47,218 nucleotides of DNA from an uncultured Phocaeicola sp. (GCA_948566455.1 CAOYQO010000024.1:1-47218); one strand, 5' to 3'. Counted from the first letter of the stretch, positions 23,877 to 33,204 are shown. Numbers and translations: made by a program. Notes: a model not told the origin generated them from the letters alone.

Positions 23877-25415
23877 ATGCTGGTAAAAGTCTATGGAGCA
23901 GCCGTTCAAGGTATCGACGCTACCATTGTAACTATTGAAGTAAATAGTTCACGAGGTATAAAATTCTTCCTTGTCGGTCTGCCGGACTCGGCCGTGAAAG
24001 AAAGTCATGAACGTATTATTTCCGCCTTACAGGTAAACGGATATAAATTCCCCACTTGTCAAATTGTAGTGAATATGGCCCCTGCCGACATACGCAAGGA
24101 GGGGTCTGCATACGACCTTCCGCTAGCAATCGGAATATTGGCCGCTACCCAAATCGTATCGGAAGAAAAACTTTCACGTTATCTTATTATCGGAGAACTT
24201 AGCCTGGATGGAAGCCTTCAACCAGTCAAAGGAGCCCTCTCCATAGCTATCAGTGCCCGCGAGCAAGGTTTTGAAGGCTTCATACTTCCCAAACAAAATG
24301 CGCGGGAAGCTGCTGTAGTAAACAACCTGAAAGTATATGGCGTAGAAAATATCAAAGAGGTCATCGAATTTTTCAATAATGAACGCAATCTGGAGCCTAG
24401 CATCGTCAATACACGGGAGGAATTCTATGAACACCAAAGTAGCTTTCCATACGATTTTGCTGATGTGAAAGGACAAGAAAGTGTAAAACGCGCATTGGAA
24501 GTAGCCGCGTCCGGAGGACACAACCTGATAATGATCGGTTCACCCGGAAGTGGGAAGTCCATGATGGCAAAGTGTATGCCAAGCATTCTCCCTCCCCTTT
24601 CATTGGGTGAAAGTCTGGAAACGACTAAAATACATTCAGTAGCAGGAAAATTAGGAAAAGACAGTTCACTGATTGCCATCCGGCCTTTCCGTAGTCCCCA
24701 TCATACAATTTCGCAAGTAGCAATGGTAGGTGGCGGCACCAATCCCCAACCGGGAGAAATCAGTCTGGCTCACAACGGTTTGCTCTTTCTAGACGAGTTG
24801 CCGGAATTTAACAGAAGTGTACTTGAAGTACTTCGCCAACCCCTAGAGGACAGGCATATATCCATCGCACGAGCTAAATACAGTCTGGATTATCCGGCCA
24901 GTTTCATGCTGGTAGCCAGTATGAATCCCTGTCCATGCGGATATTATAATCATCCCACACGAGCTTGCGTCTGTAATCCCGGACAAGTGCAACGGTACCT
25001 GAACCGTATCTCCGGTCCTTTACTGGACCGCATAGATATCCAAATAGAAATAGTTCCGGTTCCATTCGAAAAAATGGCAGAACGCCATCATGCGGAAAGT
25101 AGTGCAAGCATACGCGAACGGGTTATCAAGGCCCGGGAAATACAAGCTCAACGTTTTGCCAACCATCCGGGTATTTACTGCAACGCACAAATGGAAGCCG
25201 GGTTACTCCATCTGTACGCTCAACCCAATGAAGCAGGGCTAAAATTATTACGAACTGCCATGACACGCCTCAACCTGTCGGCGCGCGCATACGGTCGTAT
25301 TCTAAAAGTAGCGCGTACCATTGCCGATCTGGACAACAGCGAACACATTACTTCCATCCACCTGGCAGAAGCGATAAGCTATAGAAATCTTGATAGAGAA
25401 GACTGGGCCGGTTAG
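23877..25415 (+). CDS. YifB/ComM-family Mg-chelatase-like AAA+ ATPase
   Basis: 512 residues from the ATG at 23877; the frame opens at a GTG at 23844 inside the preceding gene, but the conserved start MLVKVYGAAVQGIDA supports 23877. The N-terminal lon-like domain (FFLVGLPDSAVKESHERI) is followed by the AAA+ module with Walker A GSPGSGKS at 221-228, Walker B LLFLDELPEF and sensor region NPCPCGYYNH. The C-terminal Mg-chelatase domain ends in AISYRNLDREDWAG. ComM helicases promote branch migration during natural transformation in other bacteria; YifB is otherwise of unclear role. Confidence 0.93.
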   Translation: MLVKVYGAAVQGIDATIVTIEVNSSRGIKFFLVGLPDSAVKESHERIISALQVNGYKFPTCQIVVNMAPADIRKEGSAYDLPLAIGILAATQIVSEEKLSRYLIIGELSLDGSLQPVKGALSIAISAREQGFEGFILPKQNAREAAVVNNLKVYGVENIKEVIEFFNNERNLEPSIVNTREEFYEHQSSFPYDFADVKGQESVKRALEVAASGGHNLIMIGSPGSGKSMMAKCMPSILPPLSLGESLETTKIHSVAGKLGKDSSLIAIRPFRSPHHTISQVAMVGGGTNPQPGEISLAHNGLLFLDELPEFNRSVLEVLRQPLEDRHISIARAKYSLDYPASFMLVASMNPCPCGYYNHPTRACVCNPGQVQRYLNRISGPLLDRIDIQIEIVPVPFEKMAERHHAESSASIRERVIKAREIQAQRFANHPGIYCNAQMEAGLLHLYAQPNEAGLKLLRTAMTRLNLSARAYGRILKVARTIADLDNSEHITSIHLAEAISYRNLDREDWAG

Positions 25416-25416
25416 T

Positions 25417-25584
25417 TTAGCTGCCCGACTCAGTTTCCTTTGCATGATAAATGACCTGCATCAATGAGTCCAGTTCAATGTAATTTGAAAGAACATCCTC
25501 TTCCTTATCGGTCGTTTCCCAATCTTTATCCTCTCTCTTTTTAGAGAAAAGTGCATTTAAAATGAATTTATACCACGTATTCAT
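25417..25584 (-). CDS. Small hypothetical protein (55 aa)
   Basis: A minus-strand frame from the ATG at 25582-25584 to a TAA at 25417-25419, beginning MNTWYKFILNALFSKKRED and ending with KETESGS. It has an amphipathic or weakly membrane-seeking N-terminal helix (WYKFILNALF), a KKRE patch, then an acidic middle (DWETTDKEED) and a helix (NYIELDSLMQVIYHAK). The composition is protein-like, with no rare-codon clusters. It converges on yifB with a single base between the stop codons. I do not recognise the family. No terminator or strong promoter was found, so it could be a chance frame. Confidence 0.5.
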   Translation of the reverse strand: MNTWYKFILNALFSKKREDKDWETTDKEEDVLSNYIELDSLMQVIYHAKETESGS

Positions 25585-25870
25585 GTCTCGTTCGACTTAA
25601 GGTTTTATAAAAAACAGGATAAGTAAAATTTAGTTCATCATTTTTCTCTCCTTAAGATTAAATGCAAATAAGTGCAAATCACTGCATCACGATATAACAT
25701 TTTTCTGTATTTTCACTTCTTCCGACAAAGCCCCCGAATAACCATATTTTATAATAAGTACGGCCTGTCAGAGATTTTAAGGGAGAAATATTTCTGATTA
25801 TTCCATATACTTACTAAAAATCACTAACTTTGCACGTTACTGGTAGAAATAACAAAAAAGACATCATACA
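25585..25870. other. Intergenic region upstream of metG
   Basis: 286 nt of AT-rich sequence. On the minus strand there is an AAGGAG-like site followed by ATGATGAACTAA (a three-codon frame, around 25630-25660). On the plus strand there is the metG -7 element. I see no structured RNA that I can name. Confidence 0.4.
25825..25832 (+). promoter_or_regulatory. -7 element for metG
   Basis: TAACTTTG matches TAnnTTTG, 38 nt before the metG start. Confidence 0.55.
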
Positions 25871-27913
25871 ATGGAAAATAAATTCAAAAGAACCACCGTC
25901 ACATCCGCTTTGCCCTACGCAAACGGTCCGGTACATATTGGTCATCTGGCAGGTGTATATGTTCCTGCTGATATCTACGTGCGCTATCTCCGCCTGAAAA
26001 AAGAAGATGTTCTTTTCATCGGAGGCTCTGACGAACACGGAGTACCTATCACCATTCGTGCAAAGAAAGAAGGTATTACTCCACAAGATGTGGTGGACCG
26101 CTATCATACCTTGATAAAAGAATCATTCAAAGAATTTGGAATTTCATTCGATATATACTCTCGTACTACATCAAAGACACACCACGAACTGGCTTCCGAA
26201 TTCTTCAAAACCCTGTATGATAAAGGTGAGTTCATTGAAAAGACCTCCATGCAATATTACGACGAAGAAGCCCATCAGTTCCTGGCCGACCGTTATATTA
26301 CCGGTGAATGTCCTCACTGCCATGCAGAAGGAGCCTACGGTGACCAATGCGAGAAGTGCGGAACATCACTTTCTCCGACCGACCTGATCAATCCGAAAAG
26401 TGCTATCAGTGGCAGTAAACCAGTGATGCGTGAAACCAAACATTGGTATCTGCCATTGGACAAACACGAAGGATGGCTGCGTGAATGGATTCTTGAAAAT
26501 CATAAAGAATGGCGCCCCAATGTATACGGACAATGTAAAAGCTGGTTGGATATGGGCTTGCAACCCCGTGCGGTAAGCCGTGACTTGGATTGGGGAATCC
26601 CTGTTCCTGTAGAAGGCGCTGAGGGAAAAGTACTTTATGTATGGTTCGATGCCCCCATCGGCTATATTTCAAATACAAAAGAATTACTTCCCGACAGTTG
26701 GGAAACTTGGTGGAAAGATCCAGAAACCCGTTTGATTCACTTCATCGGAAAAGACAATATTGTATTCCACTGCATTGTTTTCCCTGCTATGCTGAAAGCG
26801 GAAGGAAGCTATATCTTACCGGATAACGTACCTAGCAATGAATTCCTGAATCTGGAAGGTGATAAGATTTCCACTTCACGCAACTGGGCAGTATGGTTGC
26901 ATGAATATTTGCAGGACTTCCCCGGCAAACAGGATGTATTGCGCTATGTATTGACAGCCAATGCCCCCGAAACAAAAGACAACGATTTTACCTGGAAAGA
27001 TTTTCAAGCACGTAACAACAATGAGTTGGTGGCTGTTTACGGTAACTTTGTAAACCGTGCTTTAGTGCTGACTCATAAATATTTCGACGGGAAAGTTCCC
27101 GTTTGCGGTGAATTGACCGACTACGACAAAGAAACATTAAAAGAATTTGCAGACGTAAAGGCAGAAGTAGAAAAGCTACTGGATGTATTCAAATTCCGCG
27201 ATGCACAAAAAGAGGCAATGAACCTGGCACGTATCGGTAATAAATACTTAGCCGATACAGAGCCTTGGAAACTGGCAAAAACTGATATGGACCGTGTAGC
27301 CACCATTCTTAACATAGCATTGCAACTAGTTGCCAATCTGGCTATTGCATTCGAACCTTTCCTGCCTTTCAGCAGCGAAAAGCTCCGCAAAATGCTGAAT
27401 ATGGAAACATTTGAATGGGACCAACTGGGACGTACCGATCTGCTGGCAGAAGGACATCAATTGAATAAGGCAGAACTGTTGTTCGAAAAGATCGAAGATG
27501 AAACCATTCAAGCACAAGTAGACAAACTGTTGGCTACCAAAAAAGCAAACGAGGCTGCCAACTATAAAGCTAACCCGATAAAACCGGTAATTGCTTTTGA
27601 AGAATTTGAAAAGTTAGATATCCGTGTAGGTACCGTATTAGAGTGTGAGGTAGTGCCTAAAATGAAAAAGCTGCTGAAATTCAAGATTGCTGACGGACTG
27701 GAGAACCGTACCATCGTCAGCGGTATCGCACAACATTATAAACCGGAAGAACTGGTGGGCAAACAAGTTTTATTCATTGCCAACCTTGCTCCGCGCCAAT
27801 TCAAGAATGGATTGGTGAGCGAAGGCATGATCCTGAGTGCTGAAAACTTTGACGGCACCTTAGCGGTGACCTCTTTATTAAGAGAGGTAAAGCCGGGCAG
27901 TGAAGTGAAATAA
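25871..27913 (+). CDS. metG: Methionyl-tRNA synthetase
   Basis: Charges tRNA-Met. Length is 680 residues. The class I HIGH motif is His22-Ile-Gly-His25. The zinc knuckle is Cys147-x2-Cys150 with Cys160-x2-Cys163. The KMSKS loop is present as KISTS at 332-336. The C-terminal EMAP/Arc1p-like tRNA-binding domain (FEKLDIRVGTVLECEVVPKMKKLL) occupies about 575-680. Domains and length are complete. It lies immediately upstream of the glycan locus, separated by a terminator-like hairpin. Confidence 0.97.
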   Translation: MENKFKRTTVTSALPYANGPVHIGHLAGVYVPADIYVRYLRLKKEDVLFIGGSDEHGVPITIRAKKEGITPQDVVDRYHTLIKESFKEFGISFDIYSRTTSKTHHELASEFFKTLYDKGEFIEKTSMQYYDEEAHQFLADRYITGECPHCHAEGAYGDQCEKCGTSLSPTDLINPKSAISGSKPVMRETKHWYLPLDKHEGWLREWILENHKEWRPNVYGQCKSWLDMGLQPRAVSRDLDWGIPVPVEGAEGKVLYVWFDAPIGYISNTKELLPDSWETWWKDPETRLIHFIGKDNIVFHCIVFPAMLKAEGSYILPDNVPSNEFLNLEGDKISTSRNWAVWLHEYLQDFPGKQDVLRYVLTANAPETKDNDFTWKDFQARNNNELVAVYGNFVNRALVLTHKYFDGKVPVCGELTDYDKETLKEFADVKAEVEKLLDVFKFRDAQKEAMNLARIGNKYLADTEPWKLAKTDMDRVATILNIALQLVANLAIAFEPFLPFSSEKLRKMLNMETFEWDQLGRTDLLAEGHQLNKAELLFEKIEDETIQAQVDKLLATKKANEAANYKANPIKPVIAFEEFEKLDIRVGTVLECEVVPKMKKLLKFKIADGLENRTIVSGIAQHYKPEELVGKQVLFIANLAPRQFKNGLVSEGMILSAENFDGTLAVTSLLREVKPGSEVK

Positions 27914-27933
27914 TATACACCCAAATACAGAAA

Positions 27934-27968
27934 AGGCTGAAAGCAACTGAAACGTCCGCTTTCAGCCT
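27934..27968 (+). terminator. Terminator-like hairpin between metG and the flippase gene
   Basis: A perfect 11-bp stem (AGGCTGAAAGC / GCTTTCAGCCT) with a 13-nt loop is followed by GACTGTTTTATA. The T run is short, so termination may be partial. No TAnnTTTG element lies between it and the flippase start. Confidence 0.65.
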
Positions 27969-27994
27969 GACTGTTTTATAATCTATCTATAAAA

Positions 27995-29431
27995 ATGGCA
28001 GAACAATCCTTGAAAGAAAAGACAGCAAAAGGCCTCTTCTGGGGCGGATTAAGCAATGGAGTACAGCAGCTGCTGAATCTTTTTTTCGGGATATTCCTGT
28101 CACGCATTCTGAATGCGGAAGATTATGGCATGGTGGGAATGCTGTCCATCTTCTCCCTTATTGCAGGCTCTTTGCAGGAAAGCGGGTTCACGGCCGCCCT
28201 AGCCAACAAACGGGATATCTCCCACAAAGACTATAATGCCGTATTCTGGTTCAGTACCGGGCTAAGTGCCTGTCTCTACCTCATTCTGTTCCTTTGCGCC
28301 CCACTCATTGCCGAATTCTATCACACTCCCGAACTGACAGCTTTGGCACGATACACTTTCCTCGGTTTCTTTGTAGCCAGTTTGGGCATTGCCCACAGTG
28401 CTTACCTGTTCCGCAACTTAATGGTCAAGCAAAAGGCAATGGCGGTCACTATCGGATTAACCGCCTCAGGAACTATCGGTATAACTATGGCCTGCTTGGG
28501 ATTTGCCTATTGGGGGATAGCCACACAAAGCATTGTCTATGTAGGAACCATTAATATCTGTTATTGGTGCTTCTCACCCTGGCGACCTACACTTACTTTC
28601 GACTTCAAGCCTTTGAGAGGGATGCTTTCTTTCAGCAGCAAATTATTAGTAACCAATATATTCAACCACATCAATAATAATATCTTTACCGTTATCCTTG
28701 GTAAATTCTATTCGGGACAAGAAGTAGGCTATTTTACTCAAGCTAATAAATGGAATTATATGGGACATTCATTAATTTCAGGAACAGTCAACAGTGTGGC
28801 CCAACCTGTACTTTCCAGTTTGTCGGATGAAAGGGAACGCCAACAACGCGCTTTCCGAAAGATGCTCCGCTTCACTGCCTTTATTTCTTTTCCGGCTATG
28901 TTAGGATTATCATTAATCGCACCCGAACTGATTATACTGACTATTACAGACAAATGGCTACCCAGTGCCTTCATCCTGCAATTGCTCTGCATCGGTGGCG
29001 CATTCATTCCCATAACCAATTTGTATTCCAACCTAGTCATCAGCAAAGGAAAATCGGATATCTATATGTGGAATACCATCAGCTTAGGCATCATCCAGTT
29101 AACAACCATGCTTCTGCTCTATCCATACGGCGTACATACCATGATTATAGTGTATGTATCCATCAATATCTGCTGGCTGTTTGTATGGCACTATTTTGTA
29201 TGGAAACAAATACGGCTCAGCTTGTTTGCAGCGCTGAAAGACATCCTTCCGTTTGCCTTCATAGCTACCGCGGTAATGGCGGCTACCTATTATATCACTA
29301 TCGGCTTTGCCAATCTGTATTTATTAATGGCAAGCAAAATGATCATAGCCGGCACACTCTACACAGCCATCCTGTGGTTGAGCGGCTCCGTCACTTTTAA
29401 AGAGAGTTTACACTATATAATCAAGAAATAA
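27995..29431 (+). CDS. Wzx-type oligosaccharide flippase (MOP superfamily)
   Basis: A 478-residue polytopic membrane protein with about 12-14 predicted helices. It begins with TAKGLFWGGLSNGVQQLLNLFFGIFL, LSRILNAEDYGMVGML and later GYFTQANKWNYMGHSL, all typical of polysaccharide-biosynthesis flippases. It would move an undecaprenyl-linked oligosaccharide across the inner membrane. Its stop TAA shares its last A with the ATG of the acyltransferase, so the two are coupled. It is the first gene of the glycan locus after metG. Confidence 0.92.
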   Translation: MAEQSLKEKTAKGLFWGGLSNGVQQLLNLFFGIFLSRILNAEDYGMVGMLSIFSLIAGSLQESGFTAALANKRDISHKDYNAVFWFSTGLSACLYLILFLCAPLIAEFYHTPELTALARYTFLGFFVASLGIAHSAYLFRNLMVKQKAMAVTIGLTASGTIGITMACLGFAYWGIATQSIVYVGTINICYWCFSPWRPTLTFDFKPLRGMLSFSSKLLVTNIFNHINNNIFTVILGKFYSGQEVGYFTQANKWNYMGHSLISGTVNSVAQPVLSSLSDERERQQRAFRKMLRFTAFISFPAMLGLSLIAPELIILTITDKWLPSAFILQLLCIGGAFIPITNLYSNLVISKGKSDIYMWNTISLGIIQLTTMLLLYPYGVHTMIIVYVSINICWLFVWHYFVWKQIRLSLFAALKDILPFAFIATAVMAATYYITIGFANLYLLMASKMIIAGTLYTAILWLSGSVTFKESLHYIIKK

Positions 29432-30456
29432 TGGCTGCTACACGTCACTCCGGATTAGAATGTTTACGAATTATCAGTATCATACTGATTGTATCCATGC
29501 ATATTCTAGGAAATACCTTCCACACCAGTAACTGGCTGAACAAAGAATTCATACTATTTATCAATACACTGGGAAACACCGGAGTAACCTTGTTCATTCT
29601 GATCTCAGGTTATTTTGGAATCCGTTTCAATACACATAAATTTTTCAAAATGTTGGTTGTCGTATGGTTTTATTCCATCGTTTCTTATCTGATCGAAACA
29701 ATATGGCTTCACACTCCGCATACCTGGACAGGACTGGCCTCCTCATTGCTACCGATACTTAGCAAAAAATACTGGTTTATGACCTGCTATGTAGTACTTT
29801 ATTGTTTCTCGCCCTATTTAAACCGACTGGTTCATAACCTCTCACAAAAAAGTTATAAACAACTACTGTTACTATGGGGATTCTTTTTTGTATTTGCCCC
29901 GACAATCCTGTTTTTTGAAATTCAGAATGACACGGGCAAGGGAATTATCAATGTCACACTAGCTTATCTCATAGGACAATATCTGAAGACCTATGGTCTT
30001 CCGGAAAACATAAAACGACATAGCCGGGAAATCTTGTCAGGCAGCCTTGCCGGTATTTTTATACTGAATTCCCTGCTTACAGCAATGAGTGGAAATATCA
30101 TACTGAGATTCGCCCGAGATAATAATCTACTGGTTATCATCGCCTCCATCATGATTTTCTACCAGTTTACCCGGTGGCATTTTTCATCCCGCATCATCAA
30201 TTACCTAGCAGGATACGTTTTTGCCTTATATATGCTTCAAGGACTTCTTATCCACTGTTTACAACCCTGGTATGTCCCATATGCAGACAGCAACCTACTT
30301 GTTCTGTATTTTATGGGAACACTTGTTTCTATCTGTCTGACAACGCTTGTTATAGAATGGAGCAGACGGCTGCTATTAGGAAAAATAGAAAACAAATTGG
30401 CAAATGCCATAGAAAAAAGAGGAGCAAAAATAAAAATGTTTGCAGATAATCATTAA
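29431..30456 (+). CDS. Acyltransferase-3 family membrane protein
   Basis: A 341-residue membrane protein of the acyltransferase-3 (OafA/NodX-like) family. The N-terminus LECLRIISIILIVSMHILGN carries the conserved histidine, and about ten helices follow. Such proteins add acetyl or similar acyl groups to surface sugars. It is coupled to the flippase by a 1-nt stop/start overlap. It ends 22 nt before the convergent fucosyltransferase-like gene. The acyl donor and acceptor are unknown. Confidence 0.88.
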   Translation: MAATRHSGLECLRIISIILIVSMHILGNTFHTSNWLNKEFILFINTLGNTGVTLFILISGYFGIRFNTHKFFKMLVVVWFYSIVSYLIETIWLHTPHTWTGLASSLLPILSKKYWFMTCYVVLYCFSPYLNRLVHNLSQKSYKQLLLLWGFFFVFAPTILFFEIQNDTGKGIINVTLAYLIGQYLKTYGLPENIKRHSREILSGSLAGIFILNSLLTAMSGNIILRFARDNNLLVIIASIMIFYQFTRWHFSSRIINYLAGYVFALYMLQGLLIHCLQPWYVPYADSNLLVLYFMGTLVSICLTTLVIEWSRRLLLGKIENKLANAIEKRGAKIKMFADNH

Positions 30457-30478
30457 AACAATGATTTATTTCCGCAAC

Positions 30479-31309
30479 TCATAATTTCAAAATCTCCAAT
30501 GGAACCCCTCCTATCTGAGCTGCCATATCCGAAAATGAACTCTGAAAAGAACCATATATTTTTTGTGTACGAGCCAATGTGTACATATCCGTGATACCCT
30601 CCCTTATTCCCTCCAAAGATCCACGGTCTGCCTTTTTTCCGGAACAGAATATCCGGTCGCCATAACGCTCTTTCATCTCCCGCTTCACCTCTTCCGAATC
30701 TGTAGCCAAATAGATAGCCACCTTGCCGTTCTCTTTTATCTTCTCATCTAATTTCTGATAGAACAACTCGATAGGGCTTTGCCTGATAGAAGCCAGATTA
30801 TCTGTACGACGGATATGCACACCAATCATAGCATCCGAAAAATTCCGACAACGGTTTTCTACCTCTCCCATAATCTCGTCTACCGGAACAAACAACCGAC
30901 TGATCCATGCATAATCATAAGGTTGGAAAGCGGTGTATGATGCCATATAAACACAGCCACCTTCTTTAACCCACCGTTCAAAATCAAAATGCCGGTTACA
31001 TAAAGGAGTAATGGAACGCTCGTACAGACAAGACTTGAAAAGCAGTTTCTGAAACAAAAGCGGGAAATGAAAATTCTTGGAACGAGGTCTGTCTAATAAT
31101 GCATAATCCAACCGCGAAGCATCCCGTAAACAAGCCACTTCCCTGTCTACAGGCTTAAACAACTGATAAAACGGTGCATTCAGTGCCCAATCCTGAAACC
31201 AAATGATGCTTAATTCACTTTTCGTCTTTCCTGCCAGCATTACCGCCGAAGCCACTGCACGCATACGGTTGGCCAATCCTCCTACCGGTACAAATGTTAT
31301 TTTACCCAT
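30479..31309 (-). CDS. Fucosyltransferase-like glycosyltransferase (GT11/GT23 fold)
   Basis: A 276-residue protein. Residues 10-17 (GGLANRMR) match the N-terminal loop of the alpha-1,2/alpha-1,6-fucosyltransferase group, and His165-Ile-Arg-Arg-Thr-Asp170 is the HxRRxD GDP-fucose-binding motif. ATDSEEVKREM and YGSFQSSFSDMAAQIGG match later FT/NodZ motifs. It is the only minus-strand gene within the glycan locus and has its own -7 element. GDP-fucose is the probable donor, but the family assignment is from motifs only. No GDP-fucose synthesis genes are present. Confidence 0.75.
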   Translation of the reverse strand: MGKITFVPVGGLANRMRAVASAVMLAGKTKSELSIIWFQDWALNAPFYQLFKPVDREVACLRDASRLDYALLDRPRSKNFHFPLLFQKLLFKSCLYERSITPLCNRHFDFERWVKEGGCVYMASYTAFQPYDYAWISRLFVPVDEIMGEVENRCRNFSDAMIGVHIRRTDNLASIRQSPIELFYQKLDEKIKENGKVAIYLATDSEEVKREMKERYGDRIFCSGKKADRGSLEGIREGITDMYTLARTQKIYGSFQSSFSDMAAQIGGVPLEILKL

Positions 31310-31328
31310 TCCTGTTTAAAATTTGAGG

Positions 31329-31336
31329 CAAATATA
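31329..31336 (-). promoter_or_regulatory. -7 element for the fucosyltransferase-like gene
   Basis: The minus strand reads TATATTTG (TAnnTTTG), 19 nt before the gene. It is back to back with the promoter of the nucleotidyltransferase operon. Confidence 0.45.
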
Positions 31337-31368
31337 AATAACATCGCTTATAAATGCTAATTAATTAC

Positions 31369-31376
31369 TACTTTTG
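31369..31376 (+). promoter_or_regulatory. -7 element for the nucleotidyltransferase/LicD operon
   Basis: TACTTTTG (TAnnTTTG) lies 22 nt before the ATG at 31399 and would drive the plus-strand run to about 39234. Confidence 0.55.
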
Positions 31377-31398
31377 CAATATATATACCTAATTTATT

Positions 31399-33204
31399 AT
31401 GCAAGCAATCATTCTAGCCGCCGGCATGGGCAAGCGCTTGGGAGATCTTACCAAAGATAACACCAAGTGTATGATTAAAGTAAACGGGACCTATCTGATA
31501 GACCGTCTGCTCTCACAGTTAGATTCATTAAATCTGGAACGCATCATTTTAGTCATAGGCTACCAAGGAGAGAAATTACGTACCCACATAGAGAAACAAA
31601 GTAGAAATACTCCGATAGAATATATTTACAATCCTGTCTACAATAAGACCAATAATATCTATTCTCTCTATCTTGCTAAAGAGGAATTGCAAAAGCAAGA
31701 TACTTTATTAATTGAATCCGATTTGATTTTTGAGGATACACTTTTCCACAAAATTTTAAATAACCCCTATCCCAATCTGGCACTTGTAGCTAAATATGAG
31801 CCATGGATGGACGGCACGATGGTACGGCTCAATACTGAAAATGACATCATTGATTTTATCTCAAAAAAAACGTTCCGCTACGCAGATATTGACGATTACT
31901 ACAAAACCGTCAATATCTATAAATTCAGTAAGGAGTTTCTCCGCAACAGTTATGTGCCATTTCTTGAAGCCTACAGCAAAGCCCTGGGTAATAACGAATA
32001 TTACGAACAGGTATTACGGGTAATCACCCTGCTGGAGAGATGTGAACTGAAAGGACTCCCTTTGGAAGGAGAACGCTGGTATGAGATTGATGATATACAA
32101 GATCTTGACATCGCTGAAACCATTTTTGCCGAACAGGACCAGCTACAACGCTACCAAAAAAGATATGGCGGATACTGGCGTTTCCCAAAGCTGAAAGATT
32201 TCTGCTATTTAGTAAACCCCTATTTTCCACCACAAAAAATGTGTGAAGAACTACAGGCTAATTTTAATGTGCTTCTCCGTGAATACCCTTCCGGCATGGG
32301 AGTGAACACGCTTGTCATGGCAAAAAACTTCGGTATCCGGCAAGATTATGTGGTTGTTGGCAACGGAGCCGCCGAAATCATCAAAGCGCTGATGGAACAT
32401 TCAGATGGCAAAATGGGAGTAATTTATCCCACTTTCGAAGAATATCCCAACCGGCAATCAGAAGAAATCATTGCATTCTATCCACAGAATGCCGATTTTC
32501 ATTATACGGCAAAAGAACTGATGCTTTTTTATGCGGACAAAGATATCCGCCATTTACTCTTGATCAATCCGGATAACCCATCAGGTAACTTCATCCCCCT
32601 TAACGAACTTATGGATTTGCTGGCATGGACGCAGCAGCGAAATATCCACTTAATACTGGATGAATCTTTTGTTGACTTCAGCGAAAAAAGTGTCGAAAAT
32701 ACGCTGCTTAAGAATGAAGTTCTGGAAACATACCCACACCTCACAGTCATTAAAAGTATTTCCAAATCTTATGGAGTTCCGGGATTACGCTTGGGGATAG
32801 CCGCATCTTCCGACAAAGAGATAATAGCCTATTTACGAAAAAACATGGCTATATGGAATATAAACTCCTTCGCCGAATTCTATTTACAGATATACAGCAA
32901 GTATAATAATGATTATCAAAATGCCTGTAAAAAATTCATAGCCGAGCGCCAACGCTTTTTCGAGGTATTGCAACAGGTTGACTTCCTACGTGTCATACCT
33001 TCACAAGCCAATTATTTCCTGTGCGAAGTAACTTCCCGCTTCAGTTCCACCAAACTCGTTTCTTTATTGCTGGAGCATAATCTCTTGTTAAAAGATTGTA
33101 GTACCAAGACAGGATTCGATGGCAGGAATTACATCCGTATCGCCATACGCGACACTGAAGACAACAATTATCTGGCTGAAAACTTAAAAAAACTGCAAGC
33201 ATGA
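31399..33204 (+). CDS. Fused LicC-like nucleotidyltransferase and CobD-like PLP enzyme
   Basis: A 601-residue two-domain protein. Residues 1 to about 245 form a sugar-phosphate/phosphocholine-type nucleotidyltransferase: LAAGMGKRL at 6-14, Lys27 in IKVNG, the LicC-like NPVYNKTNNIYSLYLA at 78-93 and metal-site Asp in IESD at 105-108. Residues about 255-601 form a fold-type I PLP enzyme closest, by eye, to the L-threonine-phosphate decarboxylase CobD: YGGYW at 256-260, NPDNPSG at 390-396, Asp421 in LILDESFVDF, Lys456 in SKSYGVPGLRLG, and the CobD-like end GFDGRNYIRIAIRD. I infer production and CTP activation of an amino-alcohol phosphate. An aminotransferase (HisC-like) activity is the main alternative. 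It overlaps the next gene by 4 nt. Confidence 0.85.
   Translation: MQAIILAAGMGKRLGDLTKDNTKCMIKVNGTYLIDRLLSQLDSLNLERIILVIGYQGEKLRTHIEKQSRNTPIEYIYNPVYNKTNNIYSLYLAKEELQKQDTLLIESDLIFEDTLFHKILNNPYPNLALVAKYEPWMDGTMVRLNTENDIIDFISKKTFRYADIDDYYKTVNIYKFSKEFLRNSYVPFLEAYSKALGNNEYYEQVLRVITLLERCELKGLPLEGERWYEIDDIQDLDIAETIFAEQDQLQRYQKRYGGYWRFPKLKDFCYLVNPYFPPQKMCEELQANFNVLLREYPSGMGVNTLVMAKNFGIRQDYVVVGNGAAEIIKALMEHSDGKMGVIYPTFEEYPNRQSEEIIAFYPQNADFHYTAKELMLFYADKDIRHLLLINPDNPSGNFIPLNELMDLLAWTQQRNIHLILDESFVDFSEKSVENTLLKNEVLETYPHLTVIKSISKSYGVPGLRLGIAASSDKEIIAYLRKNMAIWNINSFAEFYLQIYSKYNNDYQNACKKFIAERQRFFEVLQQVDFLRVIPSQANYFLCEVTSRFSSTKLVSLLLEHNLLLKDCSTKTGFDGRNYIRIAIRDTEDNNYLAENLKKLQA

Noticed and set aside
26864..26878. 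KISTS in place of KMSKS in MetRS as a possible damaged active site
   Set aside because: As I recall, this form is common in MetRS of Bacteroidetes and some other groups, and all other motifs are intact.
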